Of a stretch of DNA of 25,238 nucleotides, positions 8,756 to 17,443 are shown piece after piece (the first letter of the stretch is position 1; each line of letters begins with the position of its first letter). Under the pieces are notes generated by a model. It was given only the letters and a program-made list of their open reading frames with translations, was not told where the DNA came from and did no database searches. This stretch comes from Strigomonas culicis (taxonomy: Eukaryota > Euglenozoa > Kinetoplastea > Trypanosomatida > Trypanosomatidae): NCBI GenBank assembly GCA_000482145.1, contig AUXH01000264.1, positions 1 through 25,238 on the forward strand. Reading direction: 5' to 3'. The translations under genes were made by a program, and so were the position numbers.

Positions 8756-9469
8756 GTATGGTCGTTGGGGGGGGGGGATGGTTGTGATTGCGAGTGGTTG
8801 CTTCTGTGTGCTCGCCTTGGTTGCCTTTCTGCAGCCGTGTGGGGGAAGGAGGGAGAGTGGTGAACACCACGTATATGGTCTTGCAATAAAGTTTCGAGAA
8901 GGAAAAGAGAGGAGAGAGAGGGAGAAAGAAGTGGGCGCAAGATTAGGATCAGCATTGTCATCCGCAGCATTGAGAGGCAGAATTAAAAAAAGAACTATAG
9001 TCATAATAAATGATGAGCGAGGCATACTAAAAAAGATGAGAGGTTACATATATATATATATATATGTATGTAATATATTTAAAAAATATGTCTGCAAAAC
9101 GCATTAAAATCAGTAAAAAAAAAAGAAAGAAGAAAAAAAGGACTATGCAAACATAAAAAGGCAAGAAATGATAGAATTAAAGCTTGAAACAAATACAACA
9201 CGCGCAAGACAAGCATACAGTATTGGATTAAATGGAAGCAAAAAACGAGAAGGAGAGAGACAAAATAAAACAAATTAAAAAAAAGAAACTATGCATAACA
9301 AAGAGAGACAATGTGTGTTGATGCCATCACCTGTTTGTCCTCCATAGGTTCCTTTTGTTATGATTATTGTTGCTTCTTCCTTTTCGCTACAGATGTATAT
9401 ATGATTTTCTTTTGCCTTCATTTTCTTGTTTTTATTATTATTATATTGTTCCTTTTATCACCTCCTACT
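8756..9469. other. Spacer between the START-domain gene and the 262-residue gene
   Basis: About 710 bases, AT-rich from roughly 8980 to 9300. It contains an 11-base G run at 8767-8777 (C run in the transcript), a purine-rich tract at about 8896-8932, a TA microsatellite at about 9049-9066 and a T-rich, pyrimidine-rich stretch on the plus strand at 9350-9470. No RNA gene recognised. Confidence 0.65.
8880..8932 (-). promoter_or_regulatory. Polypyrimidine tract and candidate acceptor for the short form of the 262-residue gene
   Basis: On the minus strand about 8930-8898 is C/T-rich (CTTCTTTCTCCCTCTCTCTC and on) and the AG at 8881-8880 follows (context TTGCAAG). This predicts a leader of about 124 bases before the ATG at 8755. 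Other AGs lie closer to the ATG, so the exact site is uncertain. Confidence 0.4.
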
Positions 9470-10510
9470 TTACTTGTGGTCCTTCTTTTTCTTCTTCTTT
9501 TCCTCCTTTTCCATCTCGTGGAGCCACTTTGCCTTGGCGAACGACATGGTTTCGTTGGACACGCTGTCACCCTCGTCCCAGTCCGACGGCTGCGGGAGGT
9601 CCCACCCCTTCTCGTACGTGCCGTTCGCCATCTGCTCCGGCAGCCACGTGCGGAACTTCTGGAGGGCCCCGCGCACGTTCTTGATCGTGTTGGGCGCGAA
9701 CTTGGTCGAGATGTAGTTGGTGACGCTCGTGGGGATCCAGCCGCACGGATCGCTCTGCGTGATGTAGGTGAGCGCGGTGCCGGTGACCTCGCCCGTCCGC
9801 GCGTCCGTGTAGGGCTGGATGAGGTAGCCAGTCAGTTTGCTAAACGCGCGCACGTAGCTGCCGTCCTTGTTCTTTTTGTTGTCCTTCATGTACGTCGGTG
9901 GCACGTCGTCGTGCGGCACGGAGGTGTTGAAGATGACGTACTCGCCGCGGCCTGTGTCATGCCACATGCGCTGGTTCACAAAGTCGCGGTTCGCCACGAT
10001 GGACATGGGCGACTTCGCGGCGTAGTAGCCAATGTCATTCGTCTGGTCCAGCCGCACGATCTCGAAGGCCTCCGCGCGGAAGGCGTCCCACTGGATGCGG
10101 AACACGGCGTCCTGCAGCAGGTCCCACATCTCTTTGGGTGTGCACCCGCCGTTCGGATCCTCCGGCGTGCGCACGAAGAGTCCGAAGACTTTGATGACGT
10201 GCATCGGTTCGCCGGACAGCGACTTGTCCCACACCATCACGTCGTTGAGCTCCTCGTGGCGGAGGTGGAAGCCATCGAGTGAGTCCGCGAAGCAGCGGAA
10301 CTGGTAGCAGTCCGCCTTGGTGGAGAGTCGGTAGATGTAGTTCTTCTCCGTCCGCTCCTCGCCCTTGAAGACGAACGGCGTCTTGTACTCGACGCGCGTG
10401 ATTTTGCCGGCCATGCTGGCGTTCGCACTGCTCTTGTGCGACGAATGTTTCTTCTTGGGCTCCGCGCGCTCCTTCTCCTTATCGCCGTGCTTGTGATCCT
10501 TGGCAGACAT
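9470..10510 (-). CDS. START (StAR-related lipid transfer) domain protein
   Basis: The protein has 346 residues. A START domain spans about residues 75-290. Family features include FRIQWDAFRAEAFEIVRLD and NDIGYYAAKSPMSIVANRDF (the segment before the conserved arginine), VIFNTSVPHDDVPP, RAFSKLTGYLIQP, and the C-terminal signature around CGWIPTSVTNYISTKFAP with its lid helix. START domains bind a single lipid or sterol in a hydrophobic cavity and carry it between membranes; the arrangement is closest to the PCTP/STARD10 type, but the ligand cannot be read from sequence. The first 35 residues are Lys/His-rich and the C-terminus ends in a lysine run, both perhaps membrane-contacting. No signal peptide or membrane helix is visible, so a soluble protein is expected. 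The start is the first ATG after a good splice acceptor; a second Met is at residue 33. Confidence 0.9.
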   Translation of the reverse strand: MSAKDHKHGDKEKERAEPKKKHSSHKSSANASMAGKITRVEYKTPFVFKGEERTEKNYIYRLSTKADCYQFRCFADSLDGFHLRHEELNDVMVWDKSLSGEPMHVIKVFGLFVRTPEDPNGGCTPKEMWDLLQDAVFRIQWDAFRAEAFEIVRLDQTNDIGYYAAKSPMSIVANRDFVNQRMWHDTGRGEYVIFNTSVPHDDVPPTYMKDNKKNKDGSYVRAFSKLTGYLIQPYTDARTGEVTGTALTYITQSDPCGWIPTSVTNYISTKFAPNTIKNVRGALQKFRTWLPEQMANGTYEKGWDLPQPSDWDEGDSVSNETMSFAKAKWLHEMEKEEKKKKKKDHK

Positions 10511-11373
10511 GTGGCGGGTGGGCTGCTGAAAGAGTATAATAAGAAGTGAAAAAAAAAAAGAGCAACAAGAATAGGATTAATATGTATAGATGGGTATACA
10601 AAAAAAAACTATAATAGTAGCTAGTGGTGAAAGTCAACTTGGGGCACGAAGGATGATATCTATATCCTCGAGTACACTATTTGTAGATCTTTCTTTATAT
10701 ATATATATTCTTCGCTCTGATGTCGTTACGGTGATAGTGTGGCGTTGATGTGTGCGATCTTACTACGTGTCTGCTGGAAGCGAGGGATAAGAAGATAATA
10801 ACGGTCACTAGATTTTGTAAGAAGGAGCGAGAGAAGGAAGAGAAAGTGCGTCATATTCTCTTGTTGTTTTTTTTGCATTTCCTTGTAGTATTGCATGCAG
10901 TTCTTTTAGATGAAAAAAACACCACTGAAATAGAAGTAGCATGCAACCTGTACACACTCACTCCTTTTCTTTTTGGTTGCAGTTGTTACTCTGTTGCGAT
11001 TGCCAAAGCACTTCTAGCCTTTCTACTGCAAGGGGTGAGAAGGATAATAACAAAAAAAAAAGAATAATTATCCACACCGTACTATTATACTCCGTGGTGA
11101 TTAAAATACAATTACATATAAAAAAAAACAAGCGTTACAGCAAGAAAAAAAAGGCTTGCATTTCAAAGAAGAAAGGGAGAAAACACCAAAACTACAAAGA
11201 AAAAAAAGATGCTCTGCAATTCTTTTTTATTGATTCATGATTAATACTCTCAGTTTTGTTTCGTTTTTTTTTATTATTTTTCTCACATTTTGTTGTTGTC
11301 ACCGACATCCACCTTTGCTGTTGTTATTGTCTTATTTTGCTTTTTTTTCTTTTCTTTTTTTTTTGGAGAATGG
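10511..11373. other. AT-rich spacer downstream of the kinesin gene
   Basis: About 860 bases of AT-rich DNA holding the kinesin 3' untranslated region and the START gene leader. It has a TA run near 10697-10708 and many A homopolymers. Open frames on the plus strand (for example 10750-11067) are Lys/Leu/Phe-rich in the way expected of translated AT-rich spacer, and I do not call them genes. No tRNA or box C/D pattern could be supported. Confidence 0.65.
10526..10562 (-). promoter_or_regulatory. Polypyrimidine tract and candidate trans-splice acceptor for the START-domain gene
   Basis: On the minus strand CTCTTTTTTTTTTCACTTCT leads through TATACTCTTTCAG to an AG at 10527-10526, with a second AG three bases on. 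The leader would be about 15 bases before the ATG at 10510. This is the cleanest acceptor in the window. Confidence 0.6.
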
Positions 11374-14300
11374 TTATCGCGTCGCGGAAAGTGCTGAAAT
11401 GGTGCTCTTACTCACCCAGACGTCGTCATCGCTCGCCGTTTCTGTCGTCGTCGTCGCCGCGGTGAGGCTCGTGCTGTTCATGACCGCGGTCGCGTTATTA
11501 TGTGTATTACTCATGCTGCTCGTCCCACTGTTTCGCCCGCCCGGTGCCGGCTGCACGATCGGCAATGTGCTCTTCACCCCCCTGTCCCCCGCACCCGGTA
11601 TGCTCTGAGGCGGAGGCGATTGCGTCGGGAAGCCCCCCAGGCCATCAGAGTAGTTGGGATCGCCGTTGTCGGTCAGCACCGAAAGCTTTCGGTGATACTC
11701 GGGGTTCCCACTCTCACTCGGGTGGTCATTGTGATTGCCTCTGCTGCCGTTCACCTCTAGGGAGCCGAAGAGTGGCGTATCCACCTTCACCGCGCCCGCA
11801 CGCGGTGGCGAGCCGGAGCCCTCCAGGCCGACCTCGTGCGTAATCACGCGCTGCGGCGTGGCCAGGTCTGCGTACGGCAGCGCCGACTTGGCGGCGGTCG
11901 CCGTCGCCGCATCGCCGGCCGCCTTCGCCGTGGCGGTACGCGCTTTCTTCTTCCTTGGCGGGGAAGCGGAGAGGCGGCCGCCCACGGCGGCAGCCGCAAC
12001 CGGATGCGCTGCGTTATTACCAGCCGCAGCAGGGGGAGCCGCGGCAGGAGCCGCACCCGCCGCCGGCGCCGTCCCGGTGAGCTGAGCCCGCAGCATCGCG
12101 GCGTTGTTTGTGCGAACGACGGACAGCTGGGAGGCAGGGGGCGATACGCTTTTGGTGTTGGGCGACGGCGCGGACAGCGTTGCCATCGTCCTCCGCTTGC
12201 TGCCGGCGGCGGCAGGCGCCGACCCTCCGGCCAGCTTCCCGCCCTGCCCCACAGTGCCATAGGCGGCCCACTTCTTCCTCGCTGCGCCTGTAGAAGTGGC
12301 TGCCGCCGCGCCTTGCCTCGTGGTAGTGGTCGCGGCCGTGGCGGGTGTGCCGCGTGCGCCGACGCGTTCCTTCTGCGGTGAGCGATTTAGACCCTGCAGT
12401 TCCTCCAGCTTCTTACTCGCCTCCAGCAGAAACTCGGCCGAGCTGTGCCGTCGGTTGGCACTGCTGCGGTTCGTCGGGATCGCACTGCCCGGTGGCGAAC
12501 CCTGTTGCGACTCGAAGGTGGAGGATGCCTTATCCGGCAGCGCTGAGGCCGTCAAGGAGCGCCCGAACGACGTGCCGGGGAAGGCCACCTTGGGCGGCTC
12601 CCTCGCCTCCACGGGTGCGGCTGGCAGATCCACGTTCACCAACGGCTCCGGATCGCTGCTGCTCCGTCGGTGGTGGTGCTGGTGGCGCGCCGTGCTGCCC
12701 TCCCGCTGCGGCGTCTGGTTCAGCAGCTGCAGCGCCTCCCACTTCTTGTTGGCCTCGATCAGGAAGTCCGCCGAGCTGTGCCGCCGCGTCATCTTGCCCT
12801 GGCTGCCATTGCTCGTCATGCTCTCATTCATCGTTTCCCTCTCCGCACGCGTGGAGGTCTGCTTCTCCTTCTTCAGCCGCTGCTTCCGCTGCTCCTCCTC
12901 CACCGTCGAGGTCGTCTTGGAGCGTCGGAACTGCTCGCCACCGAGGGGCACCTTGCCGCCCGTCGCCGGCGGCCGGGCTGCATCGGTGATCCGCACCGTC
13001 TTTCCGCGCGCCGGTGACGTCGCCGCGGTCGGCGCGGGGGTGGACGCCGCGGAGCCCTTCGCGCTCACGGCGCCGGCCGACAGCGAGCGCCCAAAGACGC
13101 GCTGCGGGGTGGCGACCATCGCGGTGTCGCTGCTGCGGCGCGCGGCCGGCCGCACCGGCCGGTCCAGCACCGGCGCGCGCTTGGGGCTCGCCATGCTGCC
13201 GGATCTGTCACGCGCCGCGGCGGCGGCGGCGCCCGGCGCGGGCTCCGGCGAGGCCGCGCTGCGGCGCGCGGTGCTCGTGGGGGAGAGGATCATCGTCGCC
13301 GCGCCGGCCTTCTTCGCTCGCGCGCCGGGGAGCCCCGACTGCTTCCCGGCCTTGACCCCACCCGTCTTTGCGGCGCCGGCAGCGCCGGCGCCCGCCGCGA
13401 GCCCGGTGGCGCTGTACGTGCGCGTGAAGGACTTGACTCTCTGATACAGACGCCCGCGCAGCGACGCCGCGTTCTCGCGCTCCTGTGCGGCGTCGGGCTC
13501 ATGGCTCTCATCGTTCGCCGACGGCGCGGCAAGCCCCAGCGCGAGCTGGAAGCCATACGCGCCAGCCGACGCGTTGTTGCTGTTGCTGGCGCTGTTGCTG
13601 GCGGCCATGGCCATCGCGAAGGACGGTGGGGCGAGTGGGGGCATGAGGGCGCCGTGCGGTGCCTGCGGGTTGGAGTGGGAGTGCATCCCGCTGTTGCCGT
13701 AGGCGGAGAGCGTCCGTCGCATTGTCTGCATTCGGTCCTTTTTGTTCTGCAGAAGCGAGCGGTGGAACTGCTCGATGAGTGTCGCGGTGGGTGTGTCCGG
13801 CAGCCGCGCGAGGGCGAGGGCCATGTGCGCCTCGTTGACGCTCGAGTGCGGCATATTCTGGCACAGGTCGTTGAGCCACACCATCGTATCCTCGCTCTGC
13901 TGCGTCGCGTTCAGGTCCGCGATGCCGCCGAAGCTGGAGGTGAGCTGGCGGTCCAGCTGGTACTGCCGCTCCGTCTGCAGTGCAGTGGTGAGGGTCTGCG
14001 TGTACGCGAGCAGTCGCCGCAGCGCGCGCGTGCTGGCCTCCAACGCCTGCGAGTACTCCGTCTCTTTGTGCATCAGCACCCGACTTTCCTGGTGGTACTG
14101 CGCCGCGAGCGTCTCCGCCTCCGTGGAGTAGAAGTTGAGCCGCGCGTTATCGAGCAGCATCTCGAGCAGGCCGCTCTGTCGCTCGCCCACCAGGCTCTCC
14201 TGCAGCGCGGCGATGGAGCGATCAATCTCGTTCGAGCGCTCCTCGTCGTCGTGGAGGCGCTGGGCCTCCTTCTCGAGCTGCTTCTCCAGCTCCGCGATGG

Positions 14301-17130
14301 TGCCCTGCAGCCCGGCGACGCCGACCGACATCACCGGCATGCTGCCCTCGCGCGTGAGGAGCAGCCCGTCGTCGGCCTCCGTGTTCACGTTGCCCTCGTT
14401 CTCCGCCGCCATCTCCTCCGTGGCGAGGAAGCGAATGAGCTTCAGCTTCATCTCGCGCAACTCCATTTCCTTGTTGCGCTTGTGTTCCTCCCGGTCCCGC
14501 AGCTGGTGGTAGATCGCCTTCTTCTCTGTCGTGTACTGCTCGAACTGCCGCCGCAGCTCCTCGAGCCGCGTCGCGTTGACGTTGATGCTCATCTCCCCGC
14601 CGAAGCCCACACTGCGTGCGAAGCTGGCCGTGGAGTGTTCGACCCCAGGCATCTCGTCCTGTGGCGAGTGGCGCATCGCCGTCCGCGGCCCGTCGGCTGC
14701 GTTGGTCGGGACCACGACGGTCGGCGACCCGGCGGCGGTCACGGCCACGCTCTGTATTGTGTGGAAGCTGTAGGTGGAGGGCAACGGCGTCGGCATCTGG
14801 CTGCTCGCCATCGTATCGAAGGCGGAGGCCATCGTCGCGGACGTCGTCGGCGAGAGCACCGCGCAGAGGGTGCGGTTCGCGCCCGGCGCGGCGGCGGTGG
14901 CGCCCTCGAGCCGCGGGCTGTGCACGACCGTCCCCGCCAGTGAGCGCGACGGCGTGCCGAGGTCGAGGCTCGTGCTGCAGGCGGCGAGGCGCGGGTGCGT
15001 GCGTCGGCTGATCTGCAGCGGGCTGGTGGGCGTCGCCATCGCGCCGCTGTGCACCGCGGGCGATGAGGTAAGCGACTGCAGCGTCATGGGCGCGCGGCTC
15101 GCCCCGCGCGACGCAGACATGCTGACGGCGCCGTCGATGCCCTGCACCAGCGCGCGCAGCTCCGCCTCGCTGTGGCCGTGGTCGGTCACGAGCAGCTGCG
15201 TCAGCGTGCGGCGCACCTCGCGCTCCGCCTGTAGCTGCGCCACCAGCTCCTCCAGCAGCCGCGCCTGGTCGGCCGCCACGGCGCGCGGGTTGAGACGGTA
15301 GGTGCGCCGCCGCGCCGACACGCGCACCTCCTTCGCCTGCAGCGCGAAGAGCATCGTGTTGACGCACTCCTCGTGCTGCTTCTGCGAGGGGTTCAGGCAG
15401 AAGAGAAAGAGCGTGCGGCTGTTGCCGCCGATGCTGTCCTGCAGGACGCGGGTGAGCTTGCTGCCGCGGTACGGAATGAAGGATCGCGCCGCCGCGCTGG
15501 CGTCGCTGCGGGGCTGCTGCTGCTGATGCGCGAGCGCCTGCACCACCGCGCCGAGCGCAAGCAGCGAGCGGTTGATGTTGCCGCCCTCGCGCAGCCGCAG
15601 GCCCGTGTTGCTCGTCGCCGCCGCGCGCTCCGACCCGGCCAGGTCGCAGAAGCGCACGCGCGCCTTGGTGCACGTCGTGACGACCGCCGGCTTCTTCGCG
15701 GCGTGCCCCTTCCCCTGGGCGAGCAGCGCCGCGGCGGCCGCCGCCGTCTGGCCCTTCGGCGTCTTCGCGTTCGCGCCCGCCGGCTCCGGCCCGCTCTCCG
15801 TCGTTTCGTACAGCTCCACCTCCACCGTGATGATGGCGTGCGAACGACTACTGGTCGCGTTGGCGCCCGTCGCAGCGGTCGTCCGCCGCGTGTGCCCGGC
15901 GCGGATGAACTGCGTAAACTCCTCCGTGTTCTTGGGATAGACATAGGTGAGGCCGGGGATGTCGAAGGGCGGCTCACCGGACGCGTCCGTCTTCGCGGTC
16001 GACGCGCTGCTGCCCACCGCGCCGCCGGTGTCAAGCACCGACAGCGCGAGGCGGCCGTTCACCATCCGATCGACCGCCTTATGTTTGGAGGCGGCGGGGC
16101 CCTTCCCACCGCCCTCGGCCGGCGCCGCGGCCACGCTGGTCGAACTTGCGGTGGACCGCCCACTATACGCCGGCGCCATCAGATCGAACACGTCCTCGTT
16201 GTAGATTTCAATGAAGGAGCACTTGACATTGACGCGGCGCGTGCGGGCCGGCGGCTCCCGCCGCTCGTCCATCATGTCATCCGGCAGCGGCAGCTGGTAG
16301 TCGCCGTACGGCTCGTTGTCCCCCGCCTCCAGCCGCTCCTTCTCCTCGAAGATGTCGTGCACGGCCTGGTAGATGATGCCGCCCGCGCTCAGCTGCTGGT
16401 GGCCGAACATGCTGTACGTCTTGCCGCTGCCGGTGGAGCCGTAGGCCGCAATACACCCCGAGAGCCCCTGGAAGAGCCCCTCGATGATGTAGCGGCCGCA
16501 GCGCTGGTAGAGCTCGACCTGCGTCGTGTGCGGCGGCAGCACGTCATCCACCTTGAACTGCTGCGGCACGCGCTTCGACTTGCTGGCCCCGGTGGCTACC
16601 GCCGCGGCCGACGTGTTCGCGCTGCGGCTGTTGGTGGCGGCCGGCGTGGGCGTCAGTGGACCTTCGTCCGCGTCGGTGGCGCGGCTCTGGGCGGATACGC
16701 TCGTGCCGCTACTGTCGCCAATAATCACTAAGTTCTTCAAACATTGGATGTTGTTGTGAATGGTCGGGTCGGCGTTCTCCTTCAGTGTGAGGGGCCGCAC
16801 GCGCACAACGACGCCGACGCTCGTATTCGCGCTCTCCCGTAACGCGTTGGCGTACAGCGGGGTGGGGCAGTACTGATGGCGCTGCTGCAGCCGCGTCTCA
16901 TCCGCGGCTGCCTCACACGGTGGCAGCAGGATGCGGTCCGTGGCCTCTGGCGAGGGCTGCTCCGTGGTGATACCGGCGGAGGAGATCTCCTCCGGCGGCC
17001 TCGTCGCCGTCATCGCGGCCCTCGGGCTGTCCTCCGGCTTCGGGGTCGAGGATGCCTCCGCCGTGCACCCGGACTTGGTGCCTGTCGCGCCCTCCTTTCT
17101 GTCCCCAGAAGGCCGAGCAGCCTTTTTCAT
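11374..17130 (-). CDS. Kinesin with N-terminal motor and long phospho-site-rich tail
   Basis: This is a 1918-residue kinesin. The motor spans about 104-605: VGVVVRVRPL near 105, P-loop GSTGSGKT at 231-238, switch I region ATSSRSHA at 425-432, switch II DLAGSE at 496-501, NINRSLLALG at about 518-527 and YRGSKLTRVLQDSIGGNSRT at about 554-573. All nucleotide-contacting motifs are intact. Low-complexity inserts lengthen loops at about 140-190, 320-390 and 445-485. A Gln/Glu-rich coiled coil follows at about 880-1100. The tail (about 1200-1918) is Ala/Ser/Thr/Pro-rich and basic, with a duplicated 30-residue module (1449-1478 and 1560-1589), several S/T-P-x-K/R sites and S-x-I/L-P motifs. An N-terminal motor suggests plus-end-directed movement. 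The neck sequence is not diagnostic; a kinesin-8-like or kinetoplastid-specific family is possible. A spindle or cortical microtubule role is inference. Confidence 0.9.
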   Translation of the reverse strand: MKKAARPSGDRKEGATGTKSGCTAEASSTPKPEDSPRAAMTATRPPEEISSAGITTEQPSPEATDRILLPPCEAAADETRLQQRHQYCPTPLYANALRESANTSVGVVVRVRPLTLKENADPTIHNNIQCLKNLVIIGDSSGTSVSAQSRATDADEGPLTPTPAATNSRSANTSAAAVATGASKSKRVPQQFKVDDVLPPHTTQVELYQRCGRYIIEGLFQGLSGCIAAYGSTGSGKTYSMFGHQQLSAGGIIYQAVHDIFEEKERLEAGDNEPYGDYQLPLPDDMMDERREPPARTRRVNVKCSFIEIYNEDVFDLMAPAYSGRSTASSTSVAAAPAEGGGKGPAASKHKAVDRMVNGRLALSVLDTGGAVGSSASTAKTDASGEPPFDIPGLTYVYPKNTEEFTQFIRAGHTRRTTAATGANATSSRSHAIITVEVELYETTESGPEPAGANAKTPKGQTAAAAAALLAQGKGHAAKKPAVVTTCTKARVRFCDLAGSERAAATSNTGLRLREGGNINRSLLALGAVVQALAHQQQQPRSDASAAARSFIPYRGSKLTRVLQDSIGGNSRTLFLFCLNPSQKQHEECVNTMLFALQAKEVRVSARRRTYRLNPRAVAADQARLLEELVAQLQAEREVRRTLTQLLVTDHGHSEAELRALVQGIDGAVSMSASRGASRAPMTLQSLTSSPAVHSGAMATPTSPLQISRRTHPRLAACSTSLDLGTPSRSLAGTVVHSPRLEGATAAAPGANRTLCAVLSPTTSATMASAFDTMASSQMPTPLPSTYSFHTIQSVAVTAAGSPTVVVPTNAADGPRTAMRHSPQDEMPGVEHSTASFARSVGFGGEMSINVNATRLEELRRQFEQYTTEKKAIYHQLRDREEHKRNKEMELREMKLKLIRFLATEEMAAENEGNVNTEADDGLLLTREGSMPVMSVGVAGLQGTIAELEKQLEKEAQRLHDDEERSNEIDRSIAALQESLVGERQSGLLEMLLDNARLNFYSTEAETLAAQYHQESRVLMHKETEYSQALEASTRALRRLLAYTQTLTTALQTERQYQLDRQLTSSFGGIADLNATQQSEDTMVWLNDLCQNMPHSSVNEAHMALALARLPDTPTATLIEQFHRSLLQNKKDRMQTMRRTLSAYGNSGMHSHSNPQAPHGALMPPLAPPSFAMAMAASNSASNSNNASAGAYGFQLALGLAAPSANDESHEPDAAQERENAASLRGRLYQRVKSFTRTYSATGLAAGAGAAGAAKTGGVKAGKQSGLPGARAKKAGAATMILSPTSTARRSAASPEPAPGAAAAAARDRSGSMASPKRAPVLDRPVRPAARRSSDTAMVATPQRVFGRSLSAGAVSAKGSAASTPAPTAATSPARGKTVRITDAARPPATGGKVPLGGEQFRRSKTTSTVEEEQRKQRLKKEKQTSTRAERETMNESMTSNGSQGKMTRRHSSADFLIEANKKWEALQLLNQTPQREGSTARHQHHHRRSSSDPEPLVNVDLPAAPVEAREPPKVAFPGTSFGRSLTASALPDKASSTFESQQGSPPGSAIPTNRSSANRRHSSAEFLLEASKKLEELQGLNRSPQKERVGARGTPATAATTTTRQGAAAATSTGAARKKWAAYGTVGQGGKLAGGSAPAAAGSKRRTMATLSAPSPNTKSVSPPASQLSVVRTNNAAMLRAQLTGTAPAAGAAPAAAPPAAAGNNAAHPVAAAAVGGRLSASPPRKKKARTATAKAAGDAATATAAKSALPYADLATPQRVITHEVGLEGSGSPPRAGAVKVDTPLFGSLEVNGSRGNHNDHPSESGNPEYHRKLSVLTDNGDPNYSDGLGGFPTQSPPPQSIPGAGDRGVKSTLPIVQPAPGGRNSGTSSMSNTHNNATAVMNSTSLTAATTTTETASDDDVWVSKSTISALSATR
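12364..12453 (-). repeat. Second copy of the 30-residue kinesin tail module
   Basis: Encodes residues 1560-1589, beginning RRHSSAEFLLEASKKLEELQ and continuing to SPQKE. It matches the copy at 12697-12786 at protein level and over much of the DNA. Confidence 0.8.
12697..12786 (-). repeat. First copy of the 30-residue kinesin tail module
   Basis: Encodes residues 1449-1478, beginning RRHSSADFLIEANKKWEALQ and continuing to TPQRE. About two thirds of its positions agree with the copy 111 residues downstream. Confidence 0.8.
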
Positions 17131-17138
17131 CTGTACTA

Positions 17139-17152
17139 CTAAAAAGAAAAAC
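17139..17152 (-). promoter_or_regulatory. Candidate trans-splice acceptor next to the kinesin ATG
   Basis: On the minus strand AGTTTTTCTTTTTAG ends with AG at 17140-17139, only eight bases before the ATG at 17130. A further AG (CAG) touches the ATG itself. A competing acceptor lies at 17443-17442, directly after a (CT)11 tract; using it would give a leader of about 310 bases carrying an upstream ATG at 17254 that opens an out-of-frame reading frame overlapping the gene, so the near site looks more productive. Confidence 0.45.
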
Positions 17153-17170
17153 TAGCGGAGAAATGCGGAT

Positions 17171-17244
17171 TTCTTTCGTTCCTTTTGCTTTTTTTTTATA
17201 TATATATATATATATATATAAAAAACGCAAAAGGAAAGAAAGAA
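17171..17244. repeat. 74-bp near-perfect inverted repeat with an AT core
   Basis: The 18-base arms at 17171-17188 and 17227-17244 are reverse complements with one mismatch. Between them a T9 run faces an A6 run and the centre is alternating TA, itself self-complementary. The whole unit could fold as one long hairpin in RNA or extrude as a cruciform in DNA. Confidence 0.85.
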
Positions 17245-17377
17245 AGGAGAACAACAGAAGGGCAAATCAAAAGGAAAAGAAAAAAGAAAAAGAAAGACAC
17301 AGTCTGAAATTTATTTGGTGTCGGTATCGTCCTGTTCGTGTTCCAAAATAGGAGAAAAAATAATATATAATAATATA

Positions 17378-17401
17378 ATATATATATACGTATATATATA
17401 T
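17378..17401. repeat. 24-bp perfect AT palindrome centred on ACGT
   Basis: Positions 17378-17401 are exactly self-complementary about the centre at 17389/17390. A second perfect palindrome of 16 bp sits at 17408-17423. Both are in spacer DNA; AT-rich runs give such palindromes readily. Confidence 0.7.
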
Positions 17402-17443
17402 ACTATATATATGTATACATATAATATATACTTTAAACGGGCT

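Noticed and set aside
9010..9060. Box C-like ATGATGA suggesting a C/D snoRNA
   Set aside because: No matching D box (CTGA) or terminal stem at a suitable distance; the motif is common by chance in AT-rich DNA.
10750..11067. 105-codon plus-strand frame in the spacer downstream of kinesin
   Set aside because: AT-rich, Leu/Lys/Phe composition, opposite to the transcription direction, with no recognisable domain.
15373..16731. Long plus-strand frame opposite the kinesin motor
   Set aside because: The minus strand encodes intact kinesin motifs over the same bases; the plus frame is Arg-rich shadow.
17191..17220. TATATA run as a TATA box
   Set aside because: All genes lie in one direction with splice-type signals, as in polycistronic transcription, where individual genes do not have TATA promoters; TA runs recur in many spacers here.
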